Of a stretch of DNA of 64,000 nucleotides, positions 1 through 8,657 are shown piece after piece. The translations under genes were made by a program, and so were the position numbers. The stretch comes from Bacillus sp. FJAT-29937 (GTDB lineage Bacteria > Bacillota > Bacilli > Bacillales > Cytobacillaceae): positions 688,969 to 752,968 of the forward strand of contig NZ_LMAS01000001.1 of the NCBI RefSeq assembly GCF_001509555.1, read 5' to 3'. How positions within the stretch are numbered: position 1 is the first letter of the stretch; the number at the start of each line of letters is the position of its first letter. The notes below the pieces were generated by a model. The model searched no databases. It worked only from the letters and a program-made list of their open reading frames with translations, and was not told where the DNA came from.

Positions 1-136
1 GCGCAGTCCAACCAAGCAGATTAATGTGTACATGAACCGGTGTTAGGACATACGAATGAGAGCTTGACATATAATATCCGATTAAAATACCCACTGCAAA
101 GTAAATGGCTGAAATTTTAATTAGCCTAATTCCCAC
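1..136 (-). CDS. Membrane protein, N-terminal fragment (heme-copper oxidase subunit I-like)
   Basis: Cut by the left window edge; only about 45 N-terminal codons are visible. The start is read as GTG at 134-136, seven bases after an AAGGGGG ribosome binding site. The fragment has one hydrophobic helix (KISAIYFAVGILIGYYM) followed by SSSHSYVLTPVHVHINLLGW. A His-rich HVHINLLGW turn after a first helix is typical of small proteins related to heme-copper oxidase subunit I and NnrS that Bacillus genomes carry as cytochrome-c-oxidase-like. The rest of the gene is outside the window, so the function is not settled. Confidence 0.55.
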   Translation of the reverse strand, partial: MGIRLIKISAIYFAVGILIGYYMSSSHSYVLTPVHVHINLLGWTA

Positions 137-251
137 TTTAATACCCCCTTCCATCAAATGTCATGTAATGTTAAAGAATATGTGCATAAATCCTTCTTTA
201 GACTATGGGACTAAAATAATTCTCAACTTTTTTATAATAAGGAAAACAACA

Positions 252-287
252 TAAAAAAGGACACTTGACTGGGGCTCAAGCATCCTT
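252..287 (-). terminator. Rho-independent terminator of the 64-codon gene
   Basis: Read on the minus strand, AAGGATGCTTGA and TCAAGTGTCCTT form a 12-bp stem with two G-U pairs around a GCCCCAG loop, followed by a run of T. It lies directly after the stop of the gene at 303-497. Confidence 0.8.
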
Positions 288-302
288 ATTCGGGCAATTC
301 CT

Positions 303-497
303 TTAACTTCTAGCTGTTTCTATATAACGATAAACCACTGCCCCGCTACGTTTTGCAATCCCCCTAAAATGCTTAAAATCCTCCCTTTTGACCAGTACAT
401 TACGCACATGAAGAAATTCTTCCTTTGTTACATTGTATTCCGATAAATCCCCATTCTTTAACTTCTCGAGTATTTCTTGAATATGTTCCTCGTTCAT
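303..497 (-). CDS. Small conserved-type protein of unknown function, 64 aa
   Basis: I do not recognise the family. The ATG at 495-497 follows GAGGTG with eight bases spacing, and a strong terminator closes the gene, so it is very likely a real single-gene unit. The product is charged and helical in its first half (EEHIQEILEKLKNGDLSEY) and basic in its C-terminal half (KREDFKHFRGIAKRSGAVVYR), with no signal peptide, membrane segment or cysteine. It is transcribed away from ykvS and shares a 255-bp upstream region with it. Confidence 0.7.
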   Translation of the reverse strand: MNEEHIQEILEKLKNGDLSEYNVTKEEFLHVRNVLVKREDFKHFRGIAKRSGAVVYRYIETARS

Positions 498-614
498 ATT
501 TTCAGCACCTCATCCTATTATTACATCTTATATTATATGAATATTGTTTTGTTTTCCATTAGGTCCTCAAACCTTTCATGTCGTCAAAATTTATGGGGCA
601 AGCAGCTATTACAA

Positions 615-628
615 TGAAAGCGCACTCA
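615..628 (+). promoter_or_regulatory. Candidate CcpA (cre) operator
   Basis: TGAAAGCGCACTCA agrees with the cre consensus TGWAANCGNTNWCA at 13 of 14 positions. It lies between the divergent 64-aa gene and ykvS, about 125 bp before the ykvS start. Assignment is by consensus only. Confidence 0.35.
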
Positions 629-752
629 ATTACACGAGGGAAAATTAGGAAATTTCACGAAATAATAACATATTACTTTACGAATAATAAAATATAGTGC
701 AAACTGTTATTAATCTCTTAATTCAAATCTTGCAAAAAAAGGGGCGAGGCTT

Positions 753-941
753 TTGAAAAAAGCAGAAGTTGGAAATGTAATTGAATTCCGTGATGGATTG
801 CAGGGAATTGTTGAAAAGGTAAACGAAAACTCAGTAATCGTCGATCTTTCTTACATGGGAAATTATCGAGACCTTGATCTAGAACAAAGGACTGTAGTTA
901 ATCATAAAAATTATAAAATTGTGAAAGAAACTGTTTTTTGA
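753..941 (+). CDS. ykvS: YkvS family protein (DUF2187)
   Basis: 62-aa cytosolic protein of the DUF2187 family, closely resembling B. subtilis YkvS in length and in blocks such as GNVIEFRDGLQGIVEKVNENSVIVDL and the end RTVVNHKNYKIV. The family looks like a single small beta-barrel (KOW/SH3-like), a fold often used in RNA or protein contacts, but no function is established. The start is TTG at 753, preceded by AAAGGGGCGAGG; there is no in-frame ATG. The gene stands alone, with its own terminator about 30 bp after the stop. Confidence 0.9.
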   Translation: MKKAEVGNVIEFRDGLQGIVEKVNENSVIVDLSYMGNYRDLDLEQRTVVNHKNYKIVKETVF

Positions 942-971
942 AAACGCTTAATCAAGGTAGAAGGAATAAAT

Positions 972-1000
972 AAAAAGCAGTTGCAACTGCTTTTTATTTA
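972..1000 (+). terminator. Bidirectional rho-independent terminator
   Basis: AAAAGCAGTT and AACTGCTTTT form a perfect palindromic stem around a two-base GC centre, with T runs on both sides. It serves ykvS on the plus strand and the tiny gene at 1025-1135 on the minus strand. Confidence 0.85.
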
Positions 1001-1024
1001 TTTTTTTTGTCATTCAATCATTAT

Positions 1025-1135
1025 TTATTCCTTCTCTTGGGCGATCTCTTTAAGTGACTTTACTTTCCCATGCGGATTCTGATCTTGCTTTCTGACAGTC
1101 CAAGCCCGCTCTTTTTCTCGTTTTGATTTTGTCAT
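1025..1135 (-). CDS. 36-aa conserved Bacillus-type small protein (DUF6254-like)
   Basis: A very short gene with an excellent start context: AAGGAAAGGAGGG, six bases, then ATG at 1133-1135. The product begins MTKSKREKERAWTVRKQ, then DQNPHGKVKSLKEIAQ, and ends in KE. It is highly charged, with no hydrophobic segment. The SKREKERxWTVRKQ...PHGKVKS pattern is what I remember of the DUF6254 family of tiny Bacillaceae proteins, whose role is unknown. It converges on the terminator after ykvS. Confidence 0.75.
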   Translation of the reverse strand: MTKSKREKERAWTVRKQDQNPHGKVKSLKEIAQEKE

Positions 1136-1274
1136 GTTATCCCTCCTTTCCTTCATCTTTAGGTTAAGCATTTTTCACTATAATATTTTCATTAATGCAA
1201 AAGAAATCATTTAAATACAATTATTGAGTTCTTTTTGCTAAAATAGACTTGTTTGCAGAAAGGAGTTTGGACGT

Positions 1275-1886
1275 TTGAAAAAAATAACTGCAGATTACCG
1301 TCTAATAATCGGGCTTCTTATTGCCCATTTACTCATGTATTTCACCTTTCAAGATAAAGCTGTTTTCTGGTATATCTTTTCAGCTTCTCTCTTGTTTTTA
1401 ATCAGCTATTCGATATTAAACGAAGAATTGCGGGATGAAGCCCCATTTTGGCAATATCTCTCGTATGGAATAGGGTCTGGCCTCTTACTTTTTGGAGTTT
1501 TTTGGGCTGGTTTTCATTTGATTGATTTATTAAATCTTCCTTTAATAAAGGACATTTCAAAGCTGTATGGAAGATATTCGCCATCGATGCTTTGGCATTA
1601 TATTGTTCTCATGTTAATTATTATTCCTGGGGAAGAAATTTTTTGGCGTGGTTTCGTTCAGACAAGAATGTTAAAATTCACAAGTATCCCCGCGGCAATC
1701 GTTATATCGTCGATTTTCTATGCATCCGTTCATTTATACGCAACACACTGGATATTAGCCTTTGCTGCTTTAATAGCCGGACTTTTCTGGGGATGGCTCT
1801 ACACATGTAAAAAAAGTATGCCTTTATTAATTGTCTCACATTTAATTTTTGATTTATTCCTATTTGTAATACTTCCCTTGAAATAA
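1275..1886 (+). CDS. CPBP family intramembrane metalloprotease
   Basis: 203-aa polytopic membrane protein with the CPBP (Abi/CAAX-protease) signature: EEIFWRGF (the EExxxR motif) near residue 119, a histidine in SVHLY near residue 152 and another in SHLIFD near residue 188, which together would bind the catalytic metal within the membrane. The substrate is unknown; bacterial relatives are linked to peptide maturation, immunity to bacteriocins or protein secretion. The start is TTG at 1275, nine bases after AAAGGAG. It is not in an obvious operon and has no prenyl-processing partner nearby. Confidence 0.88.
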   Translation: MKKITADYRLIIGLLIAHLLMYFTFQDKAVFWYIFSASLLFLISYSILNEELRDEAPFWQYLSYGIGSGLLLFGVFWAGFHLIDLLNLPLIKDISKLYGRYSPSMLWHYIVLMLIIIPGEEIFWRGFVQTRMLKFTSIPAAIVISSIFYASVHLYATHWILAFAALIAGLFWGWLYTCKKSMPLLIVSHLIFDLFLFVILPLK

Positions 1887-2032
1887 ACATGTGAAATTCT
1901 ACTCATTTTCCCAAAATTATTTGTATCTTTAAATGAGAAAATGATATTGTAGGAGTAATTATGTAACTCCTATTTCTACTTTACGTCTAAATAATTACAG
2001 CAGCTTTTAAGCAATTACAGGGGGGAATTACA

Positions 2033-2722
2033 GTGAAGAATTTAAAGAAGTGGATGTTTGTTTTTGGATTATTAGGACTTATTCTTTCAGGATGTGGGAC
2101 AACTGACAATAATGACAAGCAAGCGAATGGTTCCGATCAAACTCAAAATGAAGAGATAAATAAGGAAAAACAGGAAAATCAAAATACGGAAGATGGACAA
2201 GATGCTGTAGAACCGAAGAATGATGAACAAACGAAAGAGGATGATGGAGTTGTTCGTATTCTTGAACAAAACCTCCAATATAGTGTTAATGGAGAAGCTA
2301 AGGAAGAAACAGCTTTTCTTAAATCAAGTGACAATCAGCCTTATTCTATGTATGTCCTGCCTGAATTTGAATTAACAGCTGAAGAGCCTCAAAAGGATGT
2401 TCTCTACTTAACAGAAAATGATCATGTCTTTATGAGAATAGAACTTCTTCCTCCTGATGTACAATGGGATATGGTGGAAGAAAATACGAAAGCCCAGCTC
2501 CAAGCTGTGGACGAAACAGTTCAATCGATTGAAGTCCCGAGTGGTGATGAGTTTTTTAAAGATGCAATTGCAATGGAATCAACAAATGGTGACGATGTCG
2601 TTACTTCTTATTTAATTAAAAACTCCAATCAGCCTCTTAAATTGACTCTATTTACGAAGAAGGATTTAGATTATAAAGATGCATTCGTACAAATGGGTAA
2701 AACAATTTTAATAACCAAATAA
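2033..2722 (+). CDS. Lipoprotein of unknown function
   Basis: 229-aa precursor with a clear type II signal peptide: basic MKNLKKW, a hydrophobic stretch, and the lipobox LSGC, so the mature protein should start at Cys21 and be anchored outside the membrane. Residues 24-75 are an Asp/Asn/Glu/Gln/Lys-rich low-complexity linker typical of Gram-positive lipoproteins. The remaining 150 residues form a compact mixed domain with a single conserved-looking start (VVRILEQNLQYSVNGE). The start is GTG at 2033 after GGGGG. I do not recognise the globular domain. Confidence 0.85.
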   Translation: MKNLKKWMFVFGLLGLILSGCGTTDNNDKQANGSDQTQNEEINKEKQENQNTEDGQDAVEPKNDEQTKEDDGVVRILEQNLQYSVNGEAKEETAFLKSSDNQPYSMYVLPEFELTAEEPQKDVLYLTENDHVFMRIELLPPDVQWDMVEENTKAQLQAVDETVQSIEVPSGDEFFKDAIAMESTNGDDVVTSYLIKNSNQPLKLTLFTKKDLDYKDAFVQMGKTILITK

Positions 2723-2734
2723 TCATTTTGACTT

Positions 2735-2766
2735 GAAAAGACCCAGAAATTTAACGGGTCTTTTCT
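2735..2766. terminator. Bidirectional terminator between the lipoprotein gene and ykvI
   Basis: AAAAGACCC and GGGTCTTTT form a 9-bp stem around a loop of about 11 bases. The convergent genes at 2033-2722 and 2767-3810 both end here. Confidence 0.85.
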
Positions 2767-3810
2767 TTATTTTGCTTCATCAAAAGGCTTCATCCATAAT
2801 AACACGATAAAAATTATACTTATATATCCGAATATCGGATATACATATGATAATAAAGTGCCATAGTTTATTAAACTGATAAAATAACAAATAGTAAAAA
2901 TAATACAAACCGTAACGATACTCGGAATGCCTACGTACTTCCTCAGCTGACGCTCAATGCCAAATACATTCCCTATGACAGAGGTGAAAATTTCCCCATA
3001 AATAATCAGTACATAAATCCAAAAAAATGAAGAGGCAATAGTTTTCATGATTACTGCCATTGGAATATCGTATGATTCAAGCTGAGGCAGCGTAACTAAG
3101 GTCAAATGACTCGAAATGAGGATAATAGTCAATGCCCCACCGCCAAGTATTCCACCCCATTTAATGGTTTTGTCATGCTTAATTTCAGTCGCAATTGGAA
3201 CTAAAACAGCCTGTGCCAAACCTAAATTCAATGCAGCATATGAAAATGGAGCTACTACTGATTTCCACCCATCTTCTGCAAAAGGAATGTACAAAATTTG
3301 CTCCGTAAAATTAGGAAGTCTCATGGAAACAAACAATAACAAAAAACTAAAAGCTATCATCATCGGAACGACAAATGAATTAACAGCAAATATACCTTTC
3401 GTCCCTAATATCATAACTGCAATGGAAAGACCAATCGTTATGAATATCCCTGTATACTTTGACAAGCCCATTTGTTCCTCAAAAACTGCCCCAGCCCCAG
3501 ATAACATGACTGCACATACCCCAAGCAACATAAAAAGCATCAATATATTAATGGCCGATCCAAAGAATTTACCAAATAAATATTCGTTCAATTCTTGATA
3601 GGAAGTCGCTTGAATACGTGCTGCGATCCTCATTAATTTTGATCCTAGAAATATAAATATGTAACCGCTCATTAAAATTGAAACTAATCCAATAAAACCA
3701 AAACGGGAAAAGAACTCAACAATTTCTCTCCCTGTTGCAAAGCCTGCTCCAACAACAGTCCCTACATACACGGCAGCTATTTGAAACGCCGCACTCCAGT
3801 TCGTCTTCAC
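2767..3810 (-). CDS. ykvI: YkvI family membrane transporter-like protein
   Basis: 347-aa integral membrane protein with about ten hydrophobic segments. The opening AFQIAAVYVGTVVGAGFATG is the signature of the YkvI group, distant relatives of amino-acid/branched-chain transporters (the APC/LeuT-like fold). No substrate is known. It starts with ATG at 3810 after AAGGAGGAGAT. As in B. subtilis, it sits beside clpE, here in divergent orientation, which supports the orthology. Confidence 0.85.
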   Translation of the reverse strand: MKTNWSAAFQIAAVYVGTVVGAGFATGREIVEFFSRFGFIGLVSILMSGYIFIFLGSKLMRIAARIQATSYQELNEYLFGKFFGSAINILMLFMLLGVCAVMLSGAGAVFEEQMGLSKYTGIFITIGLSIAVMILGTKGIFAVNSFVVPMMIAFSFLLLFVSMRLPNFTEQILYIPFAEDGWKSVVAPFSYAALNLGLAQAVLVPIATEIKHDKTIKWGGILGGGALTIILISSHLTLVTLPQLESYDIPMAVIMKTIASSFFWIYVLIIYGEIFTSVIGNVFGIERQLRKYVGIPSIVTVCIIFTICYFISLINYGTLLSYVYPIFGYISIIFIVLLWMKPFDEAK

Positions 3811-3923
3811 AAGATCTCCTCCTTCTTTTCAATATATGAGCCAGTGGACAAACTAAGACGAGCATTCTAAGTATATTATTCGAGTTTCCATTAAATTACT
3901 AAGTCAAATTTGAGTTGACCTAC

Positions 3924-3952
3924 TTGAAAGTCAAAGAAGGTCAAAGTATAAT
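3924..3952 (+). promoter_or_regulatory. Sigma-A promoter of clpE
   Basis: TTGAAA at 3924-3929 and TATAAT at 3947-3952 are separated by exactly 17 bp. The first CtsR box fills the spacer, so CtsR binding would occlude the polymerase. Confidence 0.8.
3929..3945 (+). promoter_or_regulatory. CtsR operator 1
   Basis: AGTCAAAGAAGGTCAAA is a tandem heptad repeat (RGTCAAA-N3-RGTCAAA) that fits the CtsR consensus. It lies between the -35 and -10 elements of clpE. Confidence 0.85.
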
Positions 3953-3961
3953 AAAGTTAAA

Positions 3962-3978
3962 GGTCAAATATAGTCAAA
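3962..3978 (+). promoter_or_regulatory. CtsR operator 2
   Basis: GGTCAAATATAGTCAAA is a second tandem heptad repeat. It lies just downstream of the -10 element, around the transcription start, and so gives clpE two operators. Confidence 0.85.
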
Positions 3979-4007
3979 GTCAAACACTAAATCAGGAGGT
4001 ATTCCAT

Positions 4008-6155
4008 ATGCTTTGTCAAAAATGTCATGAGAAAGATGCAAATGTACAATTTAAAGTAAATCTTAACGGAAGTGAAACAAACCTTATTCTTTGCCATAGC
4101 TGCTACCAGGATGAAAAAGCAAAGATTGGTTCCTCCTTCGGCCCATCTCTTAGCGGATTTTTAAGTTCTCAACAGCTGCCGTTTGATGAGCTATTCAAAA
4201 ATATAAATTCAGCTCAAAATCAAAAAAAACCTTCTTCACAAAAAGATGTAAAAGGCTCAAGTCGCAGCGGTTTTATTGATCAATTCGGCAGAAACTTAAC
4301 GCAGATATCAAAAGCGGGACTAATTGATCCGGTGATTGGAAGAGATGAAGAAGTTAACCGCGTGATTGAAATTTTAAATAGAAGAAATAAAAATAACCCC
4401 GTTTTAATTGGTGAACCTGGGGTGGGGAAAACAGCCATTGCTGAAGGCTTGGCTACAATGATATCCGAAGGAAAGGTTCCAAAAAAACTTCTAAATAAGG
4501 AAGTTTACTTGCTGGATGTTGCTTCCCTTGTTGCTAATACTGGCATTAGGGGACAATTCGAAGAAAGAATGAAACAGATTATAAATGAATTGCAGGAAAG
4601 GAAAAATGTAATCCTCTTTATTGATGAAATTCATTTACTAGTCGGCGCCGGTTCAGCTGAGGGCTCCATGGATGCGGGAAATATTCTAAAACCGGCACTT
4701 GCTAGGGGCGAATTGCAATTAGTCGGTGCAACCACATTAAAGGAATACCGTCAGATCGAAAAGGATCCTGCTCTTGAGCGTCGTTTTCAACCAGTATTTG
4801 TGCTAGAGCCAACAGCTGAAGAAGCTATAGAAATTCTTAATGGACTTAAATCAAAGTATGAAGATTACCATGAAGTTTCATATTCAGAAGAAGCTTTGAA
4901 AGCTTGTGTCACATTATCTAGCCGATATATTCAAGACCGCTTTCTGCCAGATAAAGCAATTGATTTAATGGATGAAGCCGGGTCGAAAATCAATTTAAAT
5001 TCAAACTTTACTCCATCCGAGCAAATCGAAGAACGGCTAAAGGAAATTGGTGAACAAAAGGAAAAGGCTTTACAGGAAGAGAATTATGAGGCGGCTGCAA
5101 AGCTTCGAGACGAAGAAGCGATGCTGGAAAAAACATTAAACACAAATAACCATGAATCGCGCCCTATTGTTGAAATCCAACATATTCAAGAAATCATTGA
5201 GAAGAAAACAGGTATACCAGTCGGAAAGTTAATGGAAGATGAACAAGTATTGATGAAAAACTTGGAATCAAACCTTTCAAAAAAAGTAATCGGCCAAGTG
5301 GAGGCTGTTCAAAAAGTAGCAAAGGCAATCCGCAGAAGCAGGGCTGGTCTAAAAGCCAAAAACCGTCCAATTGGCTCCTTCTTATTTGTTGGGCCAACAG
5401 GTGTCGGGAAGACTGAATTAACGAAAACACTTGCTGAAGAGCTTTTTGGTTCTAAAGAGGCCATGATTCGTCTTGATATGAGTGAATATATGGAGAAACA
5501 TAGTATTTCGAAAATTATCGGGTCTCCTCCAGGGTATATCGGCCATGAAGAGGCTGGACAATTAACAGAAAAAGTCCGCCGAAATCCGTACAGCATTATC
5601 CTGCTTGATGAAATTGAAAAGGCTCATCCAGATGTTCAGCATATATTCCTCCAGATCTTAGAGGATGGACGTTTAACTGATAGTCAGGGACGCATGGTGA
5701 GCTTTAAGGATTCAGTCATTATTATGACAAGTAATGCTGGTGTACAGCACAGGGAGATTCACGTTGGGTTTGGAACGAATGAAGCAATGAAGGAAGCAAG
5801 TATTTTGGATACTCTTGGCCAGTTCTTTAAACCAGAATTCCTCAATCGTTTTGATAATATTATTGAGTTTAAGGCACTTGAAAAAGAGCATTTGCTAGAC
5901 ATTGTTGAAATCATGCTCAAAGATTTAAATCATAATTTAAGCGAACAAAACATTCAGCTAACAGTTTCCGATGATGCGAAATCAAAGCTTGCCGAGCTTG
6001 GCTATAATCCAGCTTTCGGAGCTCGTCCATTGCGAAGAGTCATTCAGGATCAACTTGAAGATAAGCTAGCTGATTTCATCATTGATCAGCCTGGAGAACA
6101 CCAATTACAGACAATCTTAGAGAATGATGAAATAATCATTAAAATAAAGGAATAG
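4008..6155 (+). CDS. clpE: ATP-dependent Clp protease ATP-binding subunit ClpE
   Basis: 715-aa HSP100 unfoldase that feeds substrates to ClpP under heat and protein stress. An N-terminal zinc finger (C3, C6, C29, C32) defines ClpE and separates it from ClpC. Two AAA modules follow, with Walker A motifs [13 protein letters not shown] and [13 protein letters not shown], Walker B DEIHLL and DEIEKA, and a UVR-type coiled segment ([15 protein letters not shown]) between them. The start is ATG at 4008, eight bases after AGGAGGT. A longer frame reaches back to 3915 but runs through the promoter and operators. Two CtsR boxes indicate heat-shock repression, as known for clpE in Bacillus. Confidence 0.97.
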   Translation: MLCQKCHEKDANVQFKVNLNGSETNLILCHSCYQDEKAKIGSSFGPSLSGFLSSQQLPFDELFKNINSAQNQKKPSSQKDVKGSSRSGFIDQFGRNLTQISKAGLIDPVIGRDEEVNRVIEILNRRNKNNPVLIGEPGVGKTAIAEGLATMISEGKVPKKLLNKEVYLLDVASLVANTGIRGQFEERMKQIINELQERKNVILFIDEIHLLVGAGSAEGSMDAGNILKPALARGELQLVGATTLKEYRQIEKDPALERRFQPVFVLEPTAEEAIEILNGLKSKYEDYHEVSYSEEALKACVTLSSRYIQDRFLPDKAIDLMDEAGSKINLNSNFTPSEQIEERLKEIGEQKEKALQEENYEAAAKLRDEEAMLEKTLNTNNHESRPIVEIQHIQEIIEKKTGIPVGKLMEDEQVLMKNLESNLSKKVIGQVEAVQKVAKAIRRSRAGLKAKNRPIGSFLFVGPTGVGKTELTKTLAEELFGSKEAMIRLDMSEYMEKHSISKIIGSPPGYIGHEEAGQLTEKVRRNPYSIILLDEIEKAHPDVQHIFLQILEDGRLTDSQGRMVSFKDSVIIMTSNAGVQHREIHVGFGTNEAMKEASILDTLGQFFKPEFLNRFDNIIEFKALEKEHLLDIVEIMLKDLNHNLSEQNIQLTVSDDAKSKLAELGYNPAFGARPLRRVIQDQLEDKLADFIIDQPGEHQLQTILENDEIIIKIKE

Positions 6156-6162
6156 TTATAGC

Positions 6163-6190
6163 AAAAGGCCGGTAATTTCCCGGCCTTTTT
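6163..6190 (+). terminator. Terminator after clpE
   Basis: AAAGGCCGG and CCGGCCTTTTT form a GC-rich stem over a short AT loop, followed by T residues. It is symmetrical enough to serve the convergent M3 peptidase gene as well. Confidence 0.88.
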
Positions 6191-6207
6191 GTCATTCTCC
6201 AGAAACT

Positions 6208-7902
6208 TTATAAGCTCTTATCATCAATTGAATTTAACCAGCTTTCAATTTCTCCAACAACAGATTCCACACAGCCATCTTCAAATGGTGAAGTGAGATT
6301 TGCCTCTGATACTAAACTCGTAAAGGCTTGGCTGCCTCCAAGACTACACAGATGTAAATAATCCTTCCAAGCCCCTTCATGGTTTTCCCTTGATCGTTTC
6401 CAGAACTGGAATGCACAAATTTGTGCAAGTGTATAGTCGATATAGTAGAACGGTGAATTATAAATATGAGCCTGGCGTTGCCAAAAGCCGCCATTTTCTA
6501 AATAATCATTGCCATCGTAATCTTTATGAGGCATATATTTCTTCTCAATTTCTCTCCAAGCTTGGTTACGCTCTTTTGGAGTTGCCGTATTATTTTCGTA
6601 TACCCAATGCTGAAATTCATCAACAGCCACACCGTAAGGAAGAAATAATAAAGCACCGCTCAAGTGGGCAAATTTATATTTCTCGGTATCCTCTTTAAAG
6701 AATTTATCCATCCATGGCCAAGTAAAGAATTCCATACTCATGGAATGAATTTCACATGCTTCGTATGTCGGCCAATAATATTCCGGAATTTCATATTTTC
6801 CGCTCGAATAAACTTGGAAAGCATGACCTGCTTCATGTGTTAGTACATCAATATCGCCTGAAGTCCCATTGAAATTCGAGAAAATAAATGGAGCCTTGTA
6901 ATTCTCAATAAATGTACAATAGCCGCCACCTGCTTTTCCTTTCTTCGCAACAAGATCCATTAAGTTCTCTTTTCTCATATAGGAGAAAAACTCCCCTGTT
7001 TCTTTTGAAAGCTCGTCATACATCGCCTGGCCATTTTCGATAATCCATTCTGGGCTACCTTTTGGTGCTGCATTACCTGATTTAAAATTAAAGCCCTCAT
7101 CATAATACTTCAATTGATCAACACCAATTCTATCTTTTTGGCGTTCCTTTAATTTAGTTGCAATTGGAACGATGAATTCCTTCACTTGATTGCGAAACTT
7201 AGCAACCATCTCAGCATTATAATCCGTTCTTTGCATTCGTAAATAAGCTAACTCTACAAAAGTATTATATCCAAGCTTTTGGGCAATGTCTGTTCTTACC
7301 TTAACTAACTCATCAAAAATACGATCAAGTTCTTCCTCATTTTCTGCTAAAAAACCGAAGCGAGCTTCACTTGCTGTTTTTCGGACATTGCGGTCAATCG
7401 ATTGTGTAAATGGTTCCATTTGTGCAAGAGTGCGCTCTTCTCCGTCATAATCAATCTTGGCTGAAGCGATTAATTTTGTGTAGTCGGAAGACAGTTTATT
7501 TTCCTTTTGCAGCAATGGGACAATTTCTGGAGAAAATACTTTTAATTGAGCTTCAGCTAATGCGAAAAGCTGAGACCCAAACTTCTCTTCTAATTCATTT
7601 CGGAAATCAGATTTGACTAGAGCTTCGTAGTATTTAGTTACAAAACCCTCCACTTCAGGTTGTATTTCGTCCATATAATCCTGCTCCGCTTTATAAAACT
7701 CATCATTTGTATCGACAGAATGGCGAATATAACAAAGGTTAAACATCGTTCCAATGTCATTTCGTAAATCATTAATTTCCTTCATAGCCGAAATTTGTTC
7801 CTTAGCCGATTTAGCATCGTTAAAGATTACTAATGCTTCATCAAATTTCTTGCTCAATTCCGTTAAATTTGGACGGGTATATGTATAATTTTCAAAACTC
7901 AA
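6208..7902 (-). CDS. M3 family oligoendopeptidase
   Basis: 564-aa cytosolic zinc peptidase. The active-site motif THEAGHAFQ (HExxH) is followed about 25 residues later by the third zinc ligand in YEACEIHSMSMEF, the arrangement of M3 thimet-type/PepF-like peptidases that degrade short peptides. Length and the opening NYTYTRPNLTEL fit the M3 oligoendopeptidase subgroup common in Bacillus. The start is TTG at 7902 behind AAGGGGG; no better ATG is upstream. There is no signal peptide. It is a single-gene unit between clpE and mhqR. Confidence 0.93.
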   Translation of the reverse strand: MSFENYTYTRPNLTELSKKFDEALVIFNDAKSAKEQISAMKEINDLRNDIGTMFNLCYIRHSVDTNDEFYKAEQDYMDEIQPEVEGFVTKYYEALVKSDFRNELEEKFGSQLFALAEAQLKVFSPEIVPLLQKENKLSSDYTKLIASAKIDYDGEERTLAQMEPFTQSIDRNVRKTASEARFGFLAENEEELDRIFDELVKVRTDIAQKLGYNTFVELAYLRMQRTDYNAEMVAKFRNQVKEFIVPIATKLKERQKDRIGVDQLKYYDEGFNFKSGNAAPKGSPEWIIENGQAMYDELSKETGEFFSYMRKENLMDLVAKKGKAGGGYCTFIENYKAPFIFSNFNGTSGDIDVLTHEAGHAFQVYSSGKYEIPEYYWPTYEACEIHSMSMEFFTWPWMDKFFKEDTEKYKFAHLSGALLFLPYGVAVDEFQHWVYENNTATPKERNQAWREIEKKYMPHKDYDGNDYLENGGFWQRQAHIYNSPFYYIDYTLAQICAFQFWKRSRENHEGAWKDYLHLCSLGGSQAFTSLVSEANLTSPFEDGCVESVVGEIESWLNSIDDKSL

Positions 7903-7985
7903 TTCAACTGCCCCCTTATTTCCACTGTTATCGAAACCAATATTACTAATTCTACATATATGAATGAATCCCTCTATTTAGAAAA

Positions 7986-8013
7986 GAAAAAAACGATCCT
8001 CTTGGACCGTTTT
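7986..8013 (-). terminator. Terminator after mhqR
   Basis: On the minus strand ACGGTCC and GGATCGT pair (one G-U) over AAGA, followed by a T-rich tract. The stem abuts and slightly overlaps the mhqR stop codon. Confidence 0.75.
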
Positions 8014-8452
8014 ACAATTTACCGATTGAAAGTCCGAGCCTCTTCAGCAAACTGATAGCTGTATCCTTTTCTTCCTCTGAAAGTTCGGACATTAAAGCAT
8101 GTATATGCTTTTCATGGTCCGGAAAAATTCCCTCAATGAAGGCCTTGCCCTGCTCCGTAATTTGCCCATACGTTACTCGTCTGTCTTTCGCACATGCGGC
8201 TCTTCTTATATACCCCTTTTGCTCAAGCTTATCCACAACATACGTAATACTTCCACTTGCTAAAAGAATCTTTCCGCCTATTTGCTGCAGAGGCTGATCT
8301 CCTTTATGATATAGAAGCTCAAGGACGGCAAATTCTGTTGGATTTAAACCGTATGTTTGAATGAGTTTATTTGCATTTTCACTGATTGAGCGATAGGCCC
8401 TTGAAAGTACGATAAATAACTTTAACGATTTTGCACTTTGTTCATTACTCAC
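8012..8452 (-). CDS. mhqR: MarR family repressor, MhqR (YkvE)-like
   Basis: 146-aa winged-helix MarR protein. The central block LNPTEFAVLELLYHKGDQPLQQIGGKILLASGSITYVVDKLEQKG with DRR in the wing is nearly that of B. subtilis MhqR, the repressor of methylhydroquinone and catechol detoxification genes. Location next to a KinD-like kinase is the same as in B. subtilis (ykvE-kinD), which supports the assignment. The gene has a near-consensus promoter, and an imperfect MhqR-like palindrome overlaps the start region, suggesting autoregulation. No quinone-detoxification gene is adjacent. Confidence 0.82.
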   Translation of the reverse strand: MSNEQSAKSLKLFIVLSRAYRSISENANKLIQTYGLNPTEFAVLELLYHKGDQPLQQIGGKILLASGSITYVVDKLEQKGYIRRAACAKDRRVTYGQITEQGKAFIEGIFPDHEKHIHALMSELSEEEKDTAISLLKRLGLSIGKL

Positions 8453-8473
8453 TTTAATCCAATCCTTTATAAT

Positions 8474-8491
8474 TATCTTGAAATCTAAGTA
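8474..8491 (-). promoter_or_regulatory. Candidate MhqR operator
   Basis: TATCTTGAAATCTAAGTA is an imperfect inverted repeat resembling the TATCTCGAATTCGAGATA-type MhqR sites that I recall from B. subtilis. It starts just after the -10 element of mhqR, a position suited to autorepression. Confidence 0.4.
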
Positions 8492-8492
8492 A

Positions 8493-8521
8493 ATTATAAA
8501 AAAACAATTGGATTATGTCAA
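8493..8521 (-). promoter_or_regulatory. Sigma-A promoter of mhqR
   Basis: On the minus strand TTGACA (8516-8521) and TATAAT (8493-8498) are consensus hexamers separated by 17 bp. Confidence 0.85.
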
Positions 8522-8657
8522 TTTTCGTCTATTCTATTTAATGGAATTATATTTAATTCCCATTCTCACACGTCTTTCGAGATTAAAAAAACTCTTCTGC
8601 AAAATAATGGTATACTATATAAGTAAACCATTACTATATTGACGGAGTACTAATTTG

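Noticed and set aside
3915..4007. N-terminal extension of ClpE from a TTG at 3915
   Set aside because: It reads through the promoter and CtsR boxes. The ATG at 4008 has an ideal AGGAGG and gives the family zinc finger at residue 3.
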